From the NCBI GenBank assembly GCA_934177795.1, contig CAKPPS010000011.1, forward strand, positions 1-40,538: a stretch of 40,538 nucleotides of DNA, read 5' to 3'. The DNA is from an uncultured Clostridia bacterium. GTDB lineage: Bacteria > Bacillota > Clostridia > TANB77 > CAG-508. Shown one piece after another: positions 18,229 through 27,400 of this stretch (positions within the stretch are counted from its first letter, which is position 1; each line of letters opens with the position of its first letter). The position numbers and the translations under genes are program-made. Under the pieces are notes generated by a model. It saw nothing but the letters and a program-made list of their open reading frames with translations. It searched no databases and was not told the DNA's origin.

Positions 18229-18263
18229 GGGGTATTAAAGGAAACTTTAGTATCCCTTTTTTT
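18229..18263 (+). terminator. Terminator of rpsU
   Basis: A 12-bp stem (18229-18240 with 18245-18256, two wobbles) is capped by a GAAA tetraloop and followed by seven T. Confidence 0.92.
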
Positions 18264-18393
18264 CTTATGCTATATAGTATAGGAAAGTTTGCTGAACATC
18301 CTATTGTATAAAAACTATAATTGCTAGTCCTTTAAGGAATTCTACTTTTAGTCGAAAACTTAAATCGAGCGAGAACAAAACAAAGAAAAATTT

Positions 18394-18421
18394 TTGATTT
18401 TTACTATTTGTTCTTTAGAAT
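18394..18421 (+). promoter_or_regulatory. Possible promoter for the yfmF-like gene
   Basis: TTGATT (18394-18399) and TAGAAT (18416-18421) are 16 bases apart. The segment overlaps an imperfect inverted repeat, GAACAAA (18373-18379) with TTTGTTC (18407-18413). Weak match. Confidence 0.35.
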
Positions 18422-18483
18422 AAAAAAAGAGAATAAGAAGAATAATAAATATGATTAAATAAAAAAGAAAGGAAAAAGTCAAA

Positions 18484-19746
18484 ATGAAACATATAGAAAA
18501 AAATATTAAAGAAGGTATAAAATTACACATATTAGATACACCGAAATTTAAAACAAATATAGTTGCTATATTTTTAACAACAAAATTAGAAAAAGAAACT
18601 GTGACTAAGAATGCATTAATATCAGCTATATTAAGAAGAGGAACAGAAAGTTTAAAAAATCAAGAAGAAATCAGCAAAAAACTAGAAGATTTATATGGAG
18701 CAACATTTGATTGTGGTGTAGATAAAACAGGAGATAATCAAGTATTAAAATTTTATATCGAAAGTGTAAATGATGAATTTTCACCACAAAAAGAAGAAGG
18801 AGTATTAAAGCCATCTATAGAAACTCTTTGTGAAATAGTTTTTAATCCTTTAATAGAAAATAATGGATTTAAGTTACAATATCTAGAAGAAGAAAAAGAA
18901 AACATGAAGCAAAGAATACAAGGAAAAGCAGATAATAAAGCAAGATATGCACTAGAAAGATGTATAGAAGAAATGTATAAGAATAAACCATTTGGACTAT
19001 ACAAATTTGGAAATATAGAAGATTTAGAAAATATAAACGAGAAAAATTTATATGAACAATATAAAAAATTAATAAATGATTGCAAAATTGATATATTTAT
19101 ATCTGGAAATATAGATGAAGAAATTGTAAATGTAGTGGAAAAAAATAAGAGTATAATAAATTTAAATGCAAGACAGCCAATTTATAACAAAGAAAATAGT
19201 AAAGTTACAACAAAAAGAGGAGAGGTTATAGAAAAAGCAGAAGTACAACAAGGAAAATTAGTAATAGGATTAGATGTAAACTCTGAAGATGAGGAAGAAA
19301 AATATAAAGTATTAGTATATAACAATATATTAGGAGGAAGTGCAAATTCAAAAATATTCCAAAATGTAAGAGAAAAGGCTAATTTAGCTTATGTTGCAAG
19401 TTCAAGATATTTAAGATATAAAGACAATATTTTTATTAATTGTGGAATCGAAATTGCTAATTATGAAAAAGCAGTAGATTTAATAAAAGAACAAATTTCT
19501 GGAATGAAAAATGGAGACTTTACAGAAGAAGATTTGCAAAACGCGAAGAAAAGTATAATAGCAGTTGTTAACACGATAGAAGATGAACAAGATACAGGAA
19601 TAGCTTATTATTTTGGCCAAGAAATGACAGAAAAAGCGACATCAGTAGAGGAATATATAAGTAAAATAGAAAAAATAAATAAAGAAGAAGTACTAAAAGT
19701 AGCAAACAAAATAGAAATAAATACAATCTATTTCTTAAGAGACTAA
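18484..19746 (+). CDS. M16-family peptidase-like protein, non-catalytic subunit (YfmF-like)
   Basis: The 420 residues have the two-lobed M16 (insulinase/processing peptidase) layout: an N-terminal half with ALISAILRRGTESLKNQEEI and LEDLYGA, and a C-terminal half with NNILGGSANSKIFQNVREKANLAYVASS. The zinc motif HxxEH is missing, so it is probably the inactive partner of the neighbouring zinc-containing protein, as in the Bacillus YfmF/YfmH pair. The start ATG 18484 follows GAAAGGA (18467-18473). The pair lies in one transcript separated by 115 bases that contain a structured leader motif. The peptide substrate cannot be told from the sequence. Confidence 0.85.
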   Translation: MKHIEKNIKEGIKLHILDTPKFKTNIVAIFLTTKLEKETVTKNALISAILRRGTESLKNQEEISKKLEDLYGATFDCGVDKTGDNQVLKFYIESVNDEFSPQKEEGVLKPSIETLCEIVFNPLIENNGFKLQYLEEEKENMKQRIQGKADNKARYALERCIEEMYKNKPFGLYKFGNIEDLENINEKNLYEQYKKLINDCKIDIFISGNIDEEIVNVVEKNKSIINLNARQPIYNKENSKVTTKRGEVIEKAEVQQGKLVIGLDVNSEDEEEKYKVLVYNNILGGSANSKIFQNVREKANLAYVASSRYLRYKDNIFINCGIEIANYEKAVDLIKEQISGMKNGDFTEEDLQNAKKSIIAVVNTIEDEQDTGIAYYFGQEMTEKATSVEEYISKIEKINKEEVLKVANKIEINTIYFLRD

Positions 19747-19776
19747 AAGTCATAATTTGCAAATATCAATAGAAAT

Positions 19777-19818
19777 AAGGTTTATAGGTAAAGCCAATAT
19801 TAAAAACCTAAATATATA
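19777..19818 (+). promoter_or_regulatory. Structured leader motif, copy A (upstream of the yfmH-like gene)
   Basis: AGGTTT (19778-19783) can pair with AAACCT (19804-19809) around a loop that contains GGTAAAGCC. The same arrangement with very similar sequence lies before trmFO at 27849-27889. Both copies end a few bases before the Shine-Dalgarno sequence. This is a candidate cis-acting RNA element; no known riboswitch class was recognised. Confidence 0.45.
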
Positions 19819-19820
19819 AC

Positions 19821-19850
19821 AAGGAGTATATGATATTTAAAAGTATCATA
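19821..19850 (+). promoter_or_regulatory. Shine-Dalgarno site followed by a hairpin before the yfmH-like start
   Basis: AAGGAG (19821-19826) lies 35 bases from ATG 19862. A perfect 7-bp hairpin, TATGATA (19829-19835) with TATCATA (19844-19850), would fold out most of that distance. The alternative reading is a nine-codon leader ORF (ATG 19830, TAA ending 19856). Confidence 0.4.
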
Positions 19851-19861
19851 ATATAAAATTA

Positions 19862-21145
19862 ATGCAAGTATTAGAAAATTTAAAAGTTAAAGAAAAAGTA
19901 TTTTTTGAAACACTAGAAAATGGAATGCCAGTAATGATAATACCAAAAAAAGGTATGAGAAAAAAATATATGATATGGGGAGTAAATTATGGTTCTAATG
20001 ACAATATATTTGTCATACCTGGAGAAGACAAAGAAACAAAAGTACCAAATGGAGTAGCTCATTTTCTAGAACATAAAATGTTTGAACAAGAAAATGGTAC
20101 TAATAGTCTAGATACATTAACAGCATTAGGTGTAGAAGCAAATGCATATACAACAAATACACATACAGCATATTTATTTGAATGTACAGATAATTTCTAT
20201 GAAGCAATGGATGAATTAATGAATTATGTACAACATCCATATTTTACAGATGAAAATGTAGAAAAAGAAAAAGGAATAATAGGCCAAGAAATAAAAATGT
20301 ATGATGATTATCCTGACTGGAGAGTATATATGAATGCAATGCAAGCAATGTATCATAACAATTCTGTAAAAATAGATATAGTAGGAACAATAGAATCTAT
20401 TAGTAAAATAGATAAAGAAATATTATATAAATGTTATAATACATTCTATAATCCAGAAAATATGGTAATGGTAATATGTGGAGATTTTGACCCAGAAGAA
20501 CTATTGAAAGAAGTAAAAAAGAGATTATTACCAATCAAACCAAACGGAAAAATAAAGAGAATATATCCAGAAGAACCAGAAAGTATTGTAAAGCCAACTA
20601 TAGAGCAAAAATTTGATGTTAGTCAACCAGTATACACTATAGGAATTAAAGATACAATACCAAAAGAAAAAATGGAAAAAAGAGAAATAGTAAAAAGAGA
20701 AATTTCTATGCAAATAATATTAGAGTTATTATTAGGAAATAGTTCAGAATTATATCAAAAAATGTATAAAGAAGGAGTAATATATAGAGGAATAGGGTAT
20801 AGTTATGACCTTGCAAAAAACTATGCTAATATATTAATTTCTGGGCAATCAGATAATCCAGAAAGAGTTTATGAGCTGATAAAAGAAAAAATTAAAGAGT
20901 TTAAACAGAAAGGAATAAACGAAGAAGACTTTAATAGAATAAAAAAGAAAATTTATGGAGAGTATATACAAGAATATAATGATGTTAGTAGTATTGCCAA
21001 AATGTTTCTAGCAGACTATTTTAAAGGTGTGAACAGTTTTGATTATGTAGAAGAAATAGAGCATATAAATAAAGATGAATTATTGCTTATGTTAAAAGAT
21101 GTATTTAAAGAAGATAAAATGGTGATTTCTATTGTCAGAAATTAA
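19862..21145 (+). CDS. M16-family zinc metallopeptidase (YfmH-like)
   Basis: The 427 residues contain the inverted zinc motif H67-FL-E70-H71 in GVAHFLEHKMFEQ, and a downstream acidic ligand region (EKEKGIIGQEIKMYDDYP) typical of active M16 peptidases. The C-terminal half (LLLGNSSELYQKMYKEGVIYRGIGYSYD) matches the substrate-clamping lobe. It pairs with the preceding HxxEH-less protein, which fits a heterodimeric peptidase; Bacillus YfmH/YfmF-type proteins have been linked to maturation of an EF-P modification, an assignment from family knowledge only. The start ATG 19862 has no adjacent ribosome binding site, but no better start exists in frame because a TAA lies at 19838. Confidence 0.88.
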   Translation: MQVLENLKVKEKVFFETLENGMPVMIIPKKGMRKKYMIWGVNYGSNDNIFVIPGEDKETKVPNGVAHFLEHKMFEQENGTNSLDTLTALGVEANAYTTNTHTAYLFECTDNFYEAMDELMNYVQHPYFTDENVEKEKGIIGQEIKMYDDYPDWRVYMNAMQAMYHNNSVKIDIVGTIESISKIDKEILYKCYNTFYNPENMVMVICGDFDPEELLKEVKKRLLPIKPNGKIKRIYPEEPESIVKPTIEQKFDVSQPVYTIGIKDTIPKEKMEKREIVKREISMQIILELLLGNSSELYQKMYKEGVIYRGIGYSYDLAKNYANILISGQSDNPERVYELIKEKIKEFKQKGINEEDFNRIKKKIYGEYIQEYNDVSSIAKMFLADYFKGVNSFDYVEEIEHINKDELLLMLKDVFKEDKMVISIVRN

Positions 21146-21166
21146 ATAAATATATTAAAATTATTG

Positions 21167-21215
21167 TTTAAAAAACGGTATTATCAATGAATAATTGTTA
21201 ATGCTGTTTTTTAAA
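21167..21215 (+). terminator. Terminator of the M16 pair
   Basis: Arms 21167-21183 and 21199-21215 pair over 17 positions with two wobbles. The 3' arm includes a run of six T. Confidence 0.75.
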
Positions 21216-21224
21216 ATTTTAAAG

Positions 21225-21231
21225 TGTCGAA
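21225..21231 (+). promoter_or_regulatory. Possible Spo0A box
   Basis: TGTCGAA is an exact match to the core 0A box. It lies about 50 bases upstream of the candidate promoter of the Spo0E-like gene. A single 7-base match can arise by chance. Confidence 0.3.
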
Positions 21232-21280
21232 AAGTGTAAGAAAACGTCATACGAAACTTGGCAAAAAGACGTGTATTTGC

Positions 21281-21309
21281 TTGACTTAAGACGATTGGTG
21301 TGATAATTT
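21281..21309 (+). promoter_or_regulatory. Promoter for the Spo0E-like gene
   Basis: TTGACT (21281-21286) and TAATTT (21304-21309) have a 17-base spacer. A TG dinucleotide lies just upstream of the -10 element. Confidence 0.5.
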
Positions 21310-21350
21310 ATATATGCACATAAGATAAATAAAAAAAAGGAGCGATGGGT

Positions 21351-21515
21351 ATGTTAAATGATGAAATTTGTAAATTAAGAGATAAATTAAACAAAAGCAT
21401 AGAAGAAGAAAAAGATTATAGTATAATATATAAATTAAGTGTTGAACTAGATGAACTAATTGCATCTTATTATAGCAAAGAAAATAAAAAAAAACTGATA
21501 TTAGCGAAGATGTAA
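21351..21515 (+). CDS. Spo0E-like aspartyl-phosphate phosphatase
   Basis: This 54-residue protein has the Spo0E-family layout: two short amphipathic helices, with the signature S30-V-E-L-D34 in YKLSVELDELIASYY. Family members remove phosphate from phosphorylated Spo0A and so delay sporulation. The start is ATG 21351, eight bases after AGGAG (21338-21342); ATG 21345 is too close to that site. It stands alone between a terminator and a weaker hairpin. An upstream TGTCGAA could couple it to Spo0A. The gene suggests a spore-forming lineage, but the window has no other sporulation gene. Confidence 0.8.
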   Translation: MLNDEICKLRDKLNKSIEEEKDYSIIYKLSVELDELIASYYSKENKKKLILAKM

Positions 21516-21541
21516 AAGAATAAGCTTTTGTATACATATAT

Positions 21542-21583
21542 AGCCGTGAATCGTATTGTTATTAATATAATTCACAGCTTTTA
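21542..21583 (+). terminator. Weak terminator after the Spo0E-like gene
   Basis: AGCCGTGAAT (21542-21551) pairs with ATTCACAGCT (21570-21579) with one mismatch, followed by a short T-rich tail. The 21516-21832 gap otherwise holds only a possible 18-codon ORF and a minus-strand terminator. Confidence 0.5.
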
Positions 21584-21658
21584 TTATGTGTGTCGATAAA
21601 TTTTTAACAATAAAAAAATATTGGAGAGGTTATATATTCTTGCGAGATAGGAGAATAG

Positions 21659-21715
21659 ATGAAATTACATTTAGACAGAAAACTTTTTAAATTAAAAATA
21701 CTTTACAAAATATAA
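21659..21715 (+). CDS. Possible 18-residue basic peptide
   Basis: An ATG at 21659 lies five bases after AGGAG (21649-21653) and opens 18 codons rich in Lys and Leu. No family is recognised, and short ORFs with a purine-rich lead occur by chance. Low confidence. Confidence 0.15.
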   Translation: MKLHLDRKLFKLKILYKI

Positions 21716-21770
21716 AGAAAAAATTCAACGATATGGATATATAGAGAAATATAAATTTATGAGATATTCA

Positions 21771-21814
21771 AAAAAAGAGATTTGAGTCAAAATTTTAACT
21801 CAAACCCCTTTTTT
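21771..21814 (-). terminator. Terminator of the minus-strand unknown operon
   Basis: Read on the minus strand, a 17-bp stem (arms 21814-21798 and 21787-21771, two wobbles) ends in a run of six or more T. It lies 18 bases past the stop codon of the 21833 gene. Confidence 0.85.
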
Positions 21815-21832
21815 ACAAGATACAATTTGATT

Positions 21833-23377
21833 CTAGAATTTTTCTATCTCATCTTCATAGATAATTATTTTTTGTAGCTCTGAAAGAAAAGATAGGACCT
21901 TAACTTTTTTGCCACTTTCATATTTATCAACAAAATTGGTAAGGAATGTTGAAAATGTCATTTGAGCGACTTCTCTGTCGACGACAGGGATATTAGCCTT
22001 TACAAAAATGATATTAAAATCCATATTTCTAATTTTCATAGCTGTATAGGCAATTTTAAAAATCAGATTTTGGTTCTCTTCATTTTCTTCACACAATCCC
22101 ATGGCATCTAGAATATAACGAACTCTTTTTTCAATAGGTTGAGTTTTATCAACTCTCGCTAATGTTTCTTCGAAGTTCTTTATTTCTGGAAGACAATTCA
22201 TTTTTACTCTTGAACACTCATCTATCTTTTTAAAAGGATAGTCTTTATATTTTTGAGTGGCACGTAAAAATGGCAATAAGGTTAATGGATAACTGCTAAA
22301 ATATTTTGAGACTTGTTTACTAGCCTTAGTTATTTCTGACTGCTTGTAAGGGATATTGTTTTTCCTAAGAGCATACTTAAAACTGTCATGTGAAATTACC
22401 TTTAATTCTGCAGATAGGATTATGATGTTTGTAAACAGGCTTTTAACTTTATCCATTTCCAACCATTCTGATACTAAATTGGCAAAATGCTCAAAAGAAG
22501 TGGCTTTTGCTGCAATGTTATCCAACTCAGGAATAGTGCCTTGTCCAGTTTTCAGGAGGTTTTTTACTGTTGTTAATGTGTCCTGTTTGAGGTCAACAGA
22601 TTCTTCATTTTCTGAAATAATCTGTTCAGCTGTCACAGAATTTTCTGTTGTTGCTGTGTCCTGTTCGAGTTTAACAGACTCTTCACTTTCTGGAATAATC
22701 TGTTCAGCTTGCGCAGAATTTTCTACTGTTGCTGTACCCTGTTCGAGTTTAACAGACTCTTCACTTTCTGGAATAATCTGTTCAGCTTGCGCAGAATTTT
22801 CTACTGTTGCTGTACCCTGTTCGAGTTCAACAGATTTTTCACTTTCTGAAATAATCTGTTCAGCCGTCACAGAATTTACTACTGGTGTAATTTCCTGCTC
22901 TTCATTAACTTCAGTTTTACTAATTATGGTTTCACCTTGATTGAATTCGTCTAGATTATCACAGATTAATTCAATCACATCGTAATTAGCTATTGCAGTG
23001 ATGATATCCATGTTGGGCTGTTGAAAATCAAGCTTTAGTGTGGCTTCATTGTCTTTTATTACAATAATATTTCCAGATTGAAAGTTCCGAAAGAAAGAGG
23101 TTATTAAATCCTTAGGAGTTTTATCCTTTTGAAATTTTACTTTTGCCCATAACTCACTCATAATGTTACTCCTTTCATTGTTAAAAAGTTTAATGTTTTG
23201 GGTTACAATTGTATCTTGTATTTCATGATTTTTTATACTTAGCAAATAAATTACTGCTAAAGAATATAAATACACTGAAAACATTCCAATACAAACTATA
23301 TTATACTGTGAAGTTACATAATTTGCAATGGATATTAAAAAAATAACTATAATAATATAGTTATCTTTCTTCTGCAT
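21833..23377 (-). CDS. Unrecognised protein with N-terminal membrane segments and 26-residue tandem repeats
   Basis: The frame encodes up to 514 residues and is not recognised. The long form begins at ATG 23377, overlapping the upstream gene by 17 bases (translational coupling), and has two hydrophobic segments at about 6-23 and 27-47. A second start, ATG 23161 (MSELWAKVKF), is preceded seven bases upstream by AAAGGAG and would give a soluble 442-residue form. Residues about 158-261 are four 26-residue acidic repeats (AEQIIPESEESVKLEQ type). The C-terminal half (about 265-514) appears globular and helical. The gene is last in a two-gene operon with a TPR-like protein. The absence of stops between the two starts argues that the membrane part is really translated. 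Confidence 0.7.
   Translation of the reverse strand: MQKKDNYIIIVIFLISIANYVTSQYNIVCIGMFSVYLYSLAVIYLLSIKNHEIQDTIVTQNIKLFNNERSNIMSELWAKVKFQKDKTPKDLITSFFRNFQSGNIIVIKDNEATLKLDFQQPNMDIITAIANYDVIELICDNLDEFNQGETIISKTEVNEEQEITPVVNSVTAEQIISESEKSVELEQGTATVENSAQAEQIIPESEESVKLEQGTATVENSAQAEQIIPESEESVKLEQDTATTENSVTAEQIISENEESVDLKQDTLTTVKNLLKTGQGTIPELDNIAAKATSFEHFANLVSEWLEMDKVKSLFTNIIILSAELKVISHDSFKYALRKNNIPYKQSEITKASKQVSKYFSSYPLTLLPFLRATQKYKDYPFKKIDECSRVKMNCLPEIKNFEETLARVDKTQPIEKRVRYILDAMGLCEENEENQNLIFKIAYTAMKIRNMDFNIIFVKANIPVVDREVAQMTFSTFLTNFVDKYESGKKVKVLSFLSELQKIIIYEDEIEKF
22595..22906 (-). repeat. Four 78-bp in-frame tandem repeats
   Basis: Units start at 22595, 22673, 22751 and 22829 (plus coordinates). 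The two middle units differ at one base of 78, which indicates a recent duplication; the outer units are more diverged and resemble each other. The period is a multiple of three, so copy-number change alters length without a frameshift. Confidence 0.92.
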
Positions 23378-24257
23378 TCAAAAATGCTTGTAATCTCATT
23401 TTATTTTTTTCACTTCCAGGTTCTATACTAAGGATATCTTTTAATTGAGTGATAATTTCTTGCCTGTCGTTTTCTGCTTTAGCTATTGATATTAATTGTT
23501 TTCTAATATCGATACTATCAGGAAACTTATCAAGTGCTTCATAAGCCCATAATTTAGCATCTTCAAAATTTTCTTCTTTTTTCTCGATATGTACTAATTG
23601 TCTATAAGCCATATAATCAGTTGTTTCTCCAAGTAATGACATCAGTTCATTTCTCGCTTCATCTATTTGCCCAGCCCTAAAATATGAAAATGCTAGTAAG
23701 TTTCTTTTTCGTTGTGAATTTTGAGGATTAGAAGCTATTTCAGATTTATATTTACCTATCATTTTTTCATAGTCTGGTTTTACAGGTTCTTCAAGAATTT
23801 TTTCTTCAGGCTGTTCTTCTTCGATTGCTTGTTCGTTTATAATTTGTTTTGATTTTTTTCTTATATTGCTATTTTTCCTTCTAGGTATTTGAAGTTTTAA
23901 ATTTGCTAATACATTATCTATACTATTTGGTAAACCTAACTTTTTTGCTTCTTCATCTAAATGTTTCAAATCTTCTTCATTAACAGTTGTTTTATCAGTA
24001 TATGCTTGTAATTTTAATAACATTGTTTTTTCTATAATATTATTATCTGTACTATTAATAAAAACATTTAATTTATCTATTGCTTCTGCAATGTTATTAT
24101 TTTTTATTGAATCCTTTGCAAATTGACGAAGATTTAATCTTTTTTCACATTCATATAATTGTTCAATTGGAACATCTAATTCAAAAGATATTAATTCCAA
24201 ATCAAATCCAATATACAGTAATCTTATTAATTTTTCTGTTTTATCTAGACTCATCAT
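23361..24257 (-). CDS. Unrecognised protein with TPR-like C-terminus
   Basis: The 298 residues start at ATG 24257 (a second ATG follows directly), with GGAG 11 bases and GGAA 4 bases upstream. The N-terminal 45 residues (LIRLLYIGFDLELISFELDV) read like a helix-turn-helix or short helical bundle. A charged, proline-containing linker lies at about 125-170, then helical repeats (RNLLAFSYFRAGQIDEARNEL, FEDAKLWAYEALDKFPDS) resemble TPR units. No enzyme motif is seen. It is the first gene of the minus-strand operon, and probably acts as a protein-interaction partner of the downstream membrane protein (inference). Confidence 0.7.
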   Translation of the reverse strand: MMSLDKTEKLIRLLYIGFDLELISFELDVPIEQLYECEKRLNLRQFAKDSIKNNNIAEAIDKLNVFINSTDNNIIEKTMLLKLQAYTDKTTVNEEDLKHLDEEAKKLGLPNSIDNVLANLKLQIPRRKNSNIRKKSKQIINEQAIEEEQPEEKILEEPVKPDYEKMIGKYKSEIASNPQNSQRKRNLLAFSYFRAGQIDEARNELMSLLGETTDYMAYRQLVHIEKKEENFEDAKLWAYEALDKFPDSIDIRKQLISIAKAENDRQEIITQLKDILSIEPGSEKNKMRLQAFLNAEER

Positions 24258-24305
24258 AATATTCCATTCTCCATTCTAAATTGGTTATATTCAATCACTG
24301 GTTCC

Positions 24306-24334
24306 ATTATAGCGTAAGCTCATGCATATTTCAA
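24306..24334 (-). promoter_or_regulatory. Promoter of the minus-strand unknown operon
   Basis: On the minus strand, TTGAAA (24334-24329), a 17-base spacer and TATAAT (24311-24306). It drives transcription away from the helicase gene. Confidence 0.75.
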
Positions 24335-24429
24335 GTAAATGTAAACTCTACTGAAAATATTTTGAAGTAGTATTCATAGAATTATTAAATTTATGTAAAA
24401 ATAACAGAAATTTAAAAACAAAAATCCAC

Positions 24430-24458
24430 TTGAAAAATCAAACTATATATTATATAAT
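24430..24458 (+). promoter_or_regulatory. Promoter for the SNF2 helicase gene
   Basis: TTGAAA (24430-24435), a 17-base spacer and TATAAT (24453-24458). It is divergent from the minus-strand promoter about 100 bases away. Confidence 0.72.
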
Positions 24459-24486
24459 TAAAAGCCGAATGAAAGGGAGAAAAGAG

Positions 24487-27400
24487 ATGCTAATAGATAA
24501 AAATATAATAGACAATTTATGCAGTGATGCTGGTGAAGATATAGTAAAAATAGCAGAAGATTATCAAAAACAACATAAAATAGAAATAATAGATTATAAA
24601 TATAAAAATCAATGGAATTTTGAAGTAAAAGCAATAGTAAAAGATAATCAAAAATATAATACGTATGTATATATAGAAAATGGTGAAGTACAAGATATTA
24701 CATGTAATTGTGAAGAATATTATAAACAATATGGTATATGTAAACACACATTAGCAACTATTTTAGAATTTATGAATTATAAAAAAAAAGTAAGCAAAAT
24801 AGATACAAAATTATTAGAAAAGTCAGAGACATCAATATTATCAAAGTATGATAAATATAGATGGTTTAAACAAATTGTTAATACATTCTATCATGAAGAA
24901 ATAGAAGGAATAGAAGAGGAAGAAAATGAGCTAAAAGAACAAGGAACAATAAAATTAGAACCAGAAATTTTCTATGATAAATTTACAGGAGATATGAAAG
25001 TTGAATTTAGAATTGGAAATAAGAAAATGTATAAAATAAAAAGTTTGTCAGACTTTTATATCAAAATGTTAGATAAAGAATTATACAAATATGGACAAAA
25101 ATTACAATTTGTACATACTGCAGAAAGTTTTGAACAAGAGAGTCTACCATTATTAAATTTTGTGATGAAGTATGCAGAAATTATAAAATATGCAAATTCA
25201 AATTCAAATAGTAACTATAGATTTTATGGAAATGCATTAAGTGAAAATAGTATAATACTAAGTAATAGTGGTATAGACGATTTTTTTGATATTTTAAAAG
25301 GGAAAAGTGTTGACCTAGAAAAAGAGCAAGATATTAAACAAATAAAATTCACAGAAGAACAACCTGATATCAAATTCAAATTAGTAAAACAAGATGAAAA
25401 CAATTATGAATTAATACCTAATACTGATATATATAAATTATCTATTTTAAAAGGAAGAAAATATAAATATTTATTAGATGAAAACAAATTATATAGATGT
25501 GATAAAAAGTTTGAAAAGGCTAATTTAAAATTATTAGAGATATTTAGGCAAAATTATATGACAGAAGTAAAATTAGGAAAAGAAGAATTATCACAGCTAT
25601 TTTCAGTAATAATACCTAAAGTAAAAAATGCTATAAAAATAGAAAATATATCAGAAGAAGAAATAGAAAAATATAAACCACAAATATTAATAACAAAAGT
25701 ATATTTAGACTTTGATGCAAAAGACAATTTAATAGCAGATGTCAAATTTTGCTATGGAGAAGAAGAATTTAATCCATTAGATGAAAAACAAAAAATAGAA
25801 ATACCAAGAAATATGATAAAAGAAACTAAAGCCTTAAATATTTTTAGAAAAACAGGGTTTATGTTGGATGTAAAAAATTTAAGATTTATATTACCTGATG
25901 ATGATAAAATTTATAAATTTTTAACACAAGATATAAATTATTACATGCAAAACTTCGAAATATTAGCAACAGAAAATTTCAAAAAGAAACAAATCAAACA
26001 ACCTAAAATGGGAAGCATTGGAGTAAAAATTGAAAATAATTTATTATCTATTGATTTAAATAATTTAGATATAGATGTACAAGAATTACAAAAAATAATG
26101 GAAAGATATAATTTAAAGAAAAAATATTATAGATTAAAAGATGGAAGCTTTTTAGAATTAGAAGACAATAAAGAAGTAGAATTTTTAGATAAACTAGTAA
26201 CGGGAATGGACTTAGAGTATAAAGACTTAGAAGATGGCGAACTACAATTACCAATGTATAGAAGTCTATATCTTGAAGAGTTGTTAAAAAAGAACAAAGG
26301 GAATCAAGTTATTAAAAATAATGAATATAAAAATATTGTAAGTGAATTAGAAAAAGACAATATAAATGAAGATGTAGAGGTTCCAAAAGTATTAAATAAT
26401 ACATTAAGATATTACCAAAAAATAGGTTTTAAATGGTTAAAAACATTAGACAAATATAGATTTGGTGGAATATTAGCAGATGATATGGGATTAGGAAAAA
26501 CAATACAGATGTTATCTATAATAATGGATTATGTGCAAAATACACCTAAAACAGAAAGAAGAGCGAGTATTGTTGTATCTCCAAGTTCATTAACACTTAA
26601 TTGGCAAAACGAAGCTGCAAAATTTACTAATAATTTGCAAACATTAGTAATAAATGGAACATTAGCAGAAAGAAAATACAAAATTAAAAACATAAAAGAT
26701 TATGATTTAGTAATTACATCTTATGATTTGTTAAAAAGAGATATAGATTTATATAAAGAAAATAAATATCAGTTTAGATATATTATTGCAGATGAAGCAC
26801 AATATTTAAAAAATAGCAATACACAAAATGCTAAAGCAATAAAAAAAATATTAGCAGACACTAGATATGCATTAACAGGAACACCAATAGAAAATTCACT
26901 TGCAGAATTGTGGTCAATATTTGATTATATAATGCCTGGATATTTATTCTCTTATAAGAAATTCAAAAGTTTATATGAAATTCCAATAGTAAAAGATAGT
27001 GACATGAAAGCTATGGAAAAATTAAAAATGTTAATAGAACCTTTCGTATTAAGAAGAACAAAAAACGAAGTTTTAACAGAATTACCAGAAAAAACAGTAA
27101 CTATATTAAATAGTGAAATGGAAGAAGAGCAAAAAAATATATATATTTCATATTTAGCACAAGCGAGAGAAGAAGTAGCACAAGAAATTAAAGTAAATGG
27201 AATAGAAAAAAGTCATATAAAAATATTAGCATTATTAACAAGACTAAGACAAATATGTTGCCATCCAAGTTTATTTATAAAAGATTACAACTTAGGAAGT
27301 AGCAAACTGAATCAATGTTTAGAAATTATAGAAGATGCAGTAAAATCGGAGCACAAGATTTTACTATTTTCTGGATATACATCAATGTTCCCAATTATAG

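Noticed and set aside
18264..18340. A 14-codon ORF after the rpsU terminator
   Set aside because: It lacks a ribosome binding site and coding character.
22595..22906. CRISPR-like array
   Set aside because: The 78-bp units are contiguous in-frame tandem repeats with no spacers and no cas genes nearby.
22356..22940. A 194-codon plus-strand ORF opposite the repeat gene
   Set aside because: It is the antisense shadow of the 78-bp repeats; it has no ribosome binding site, and the minus-strand frame has a better start, promoter and terminator.
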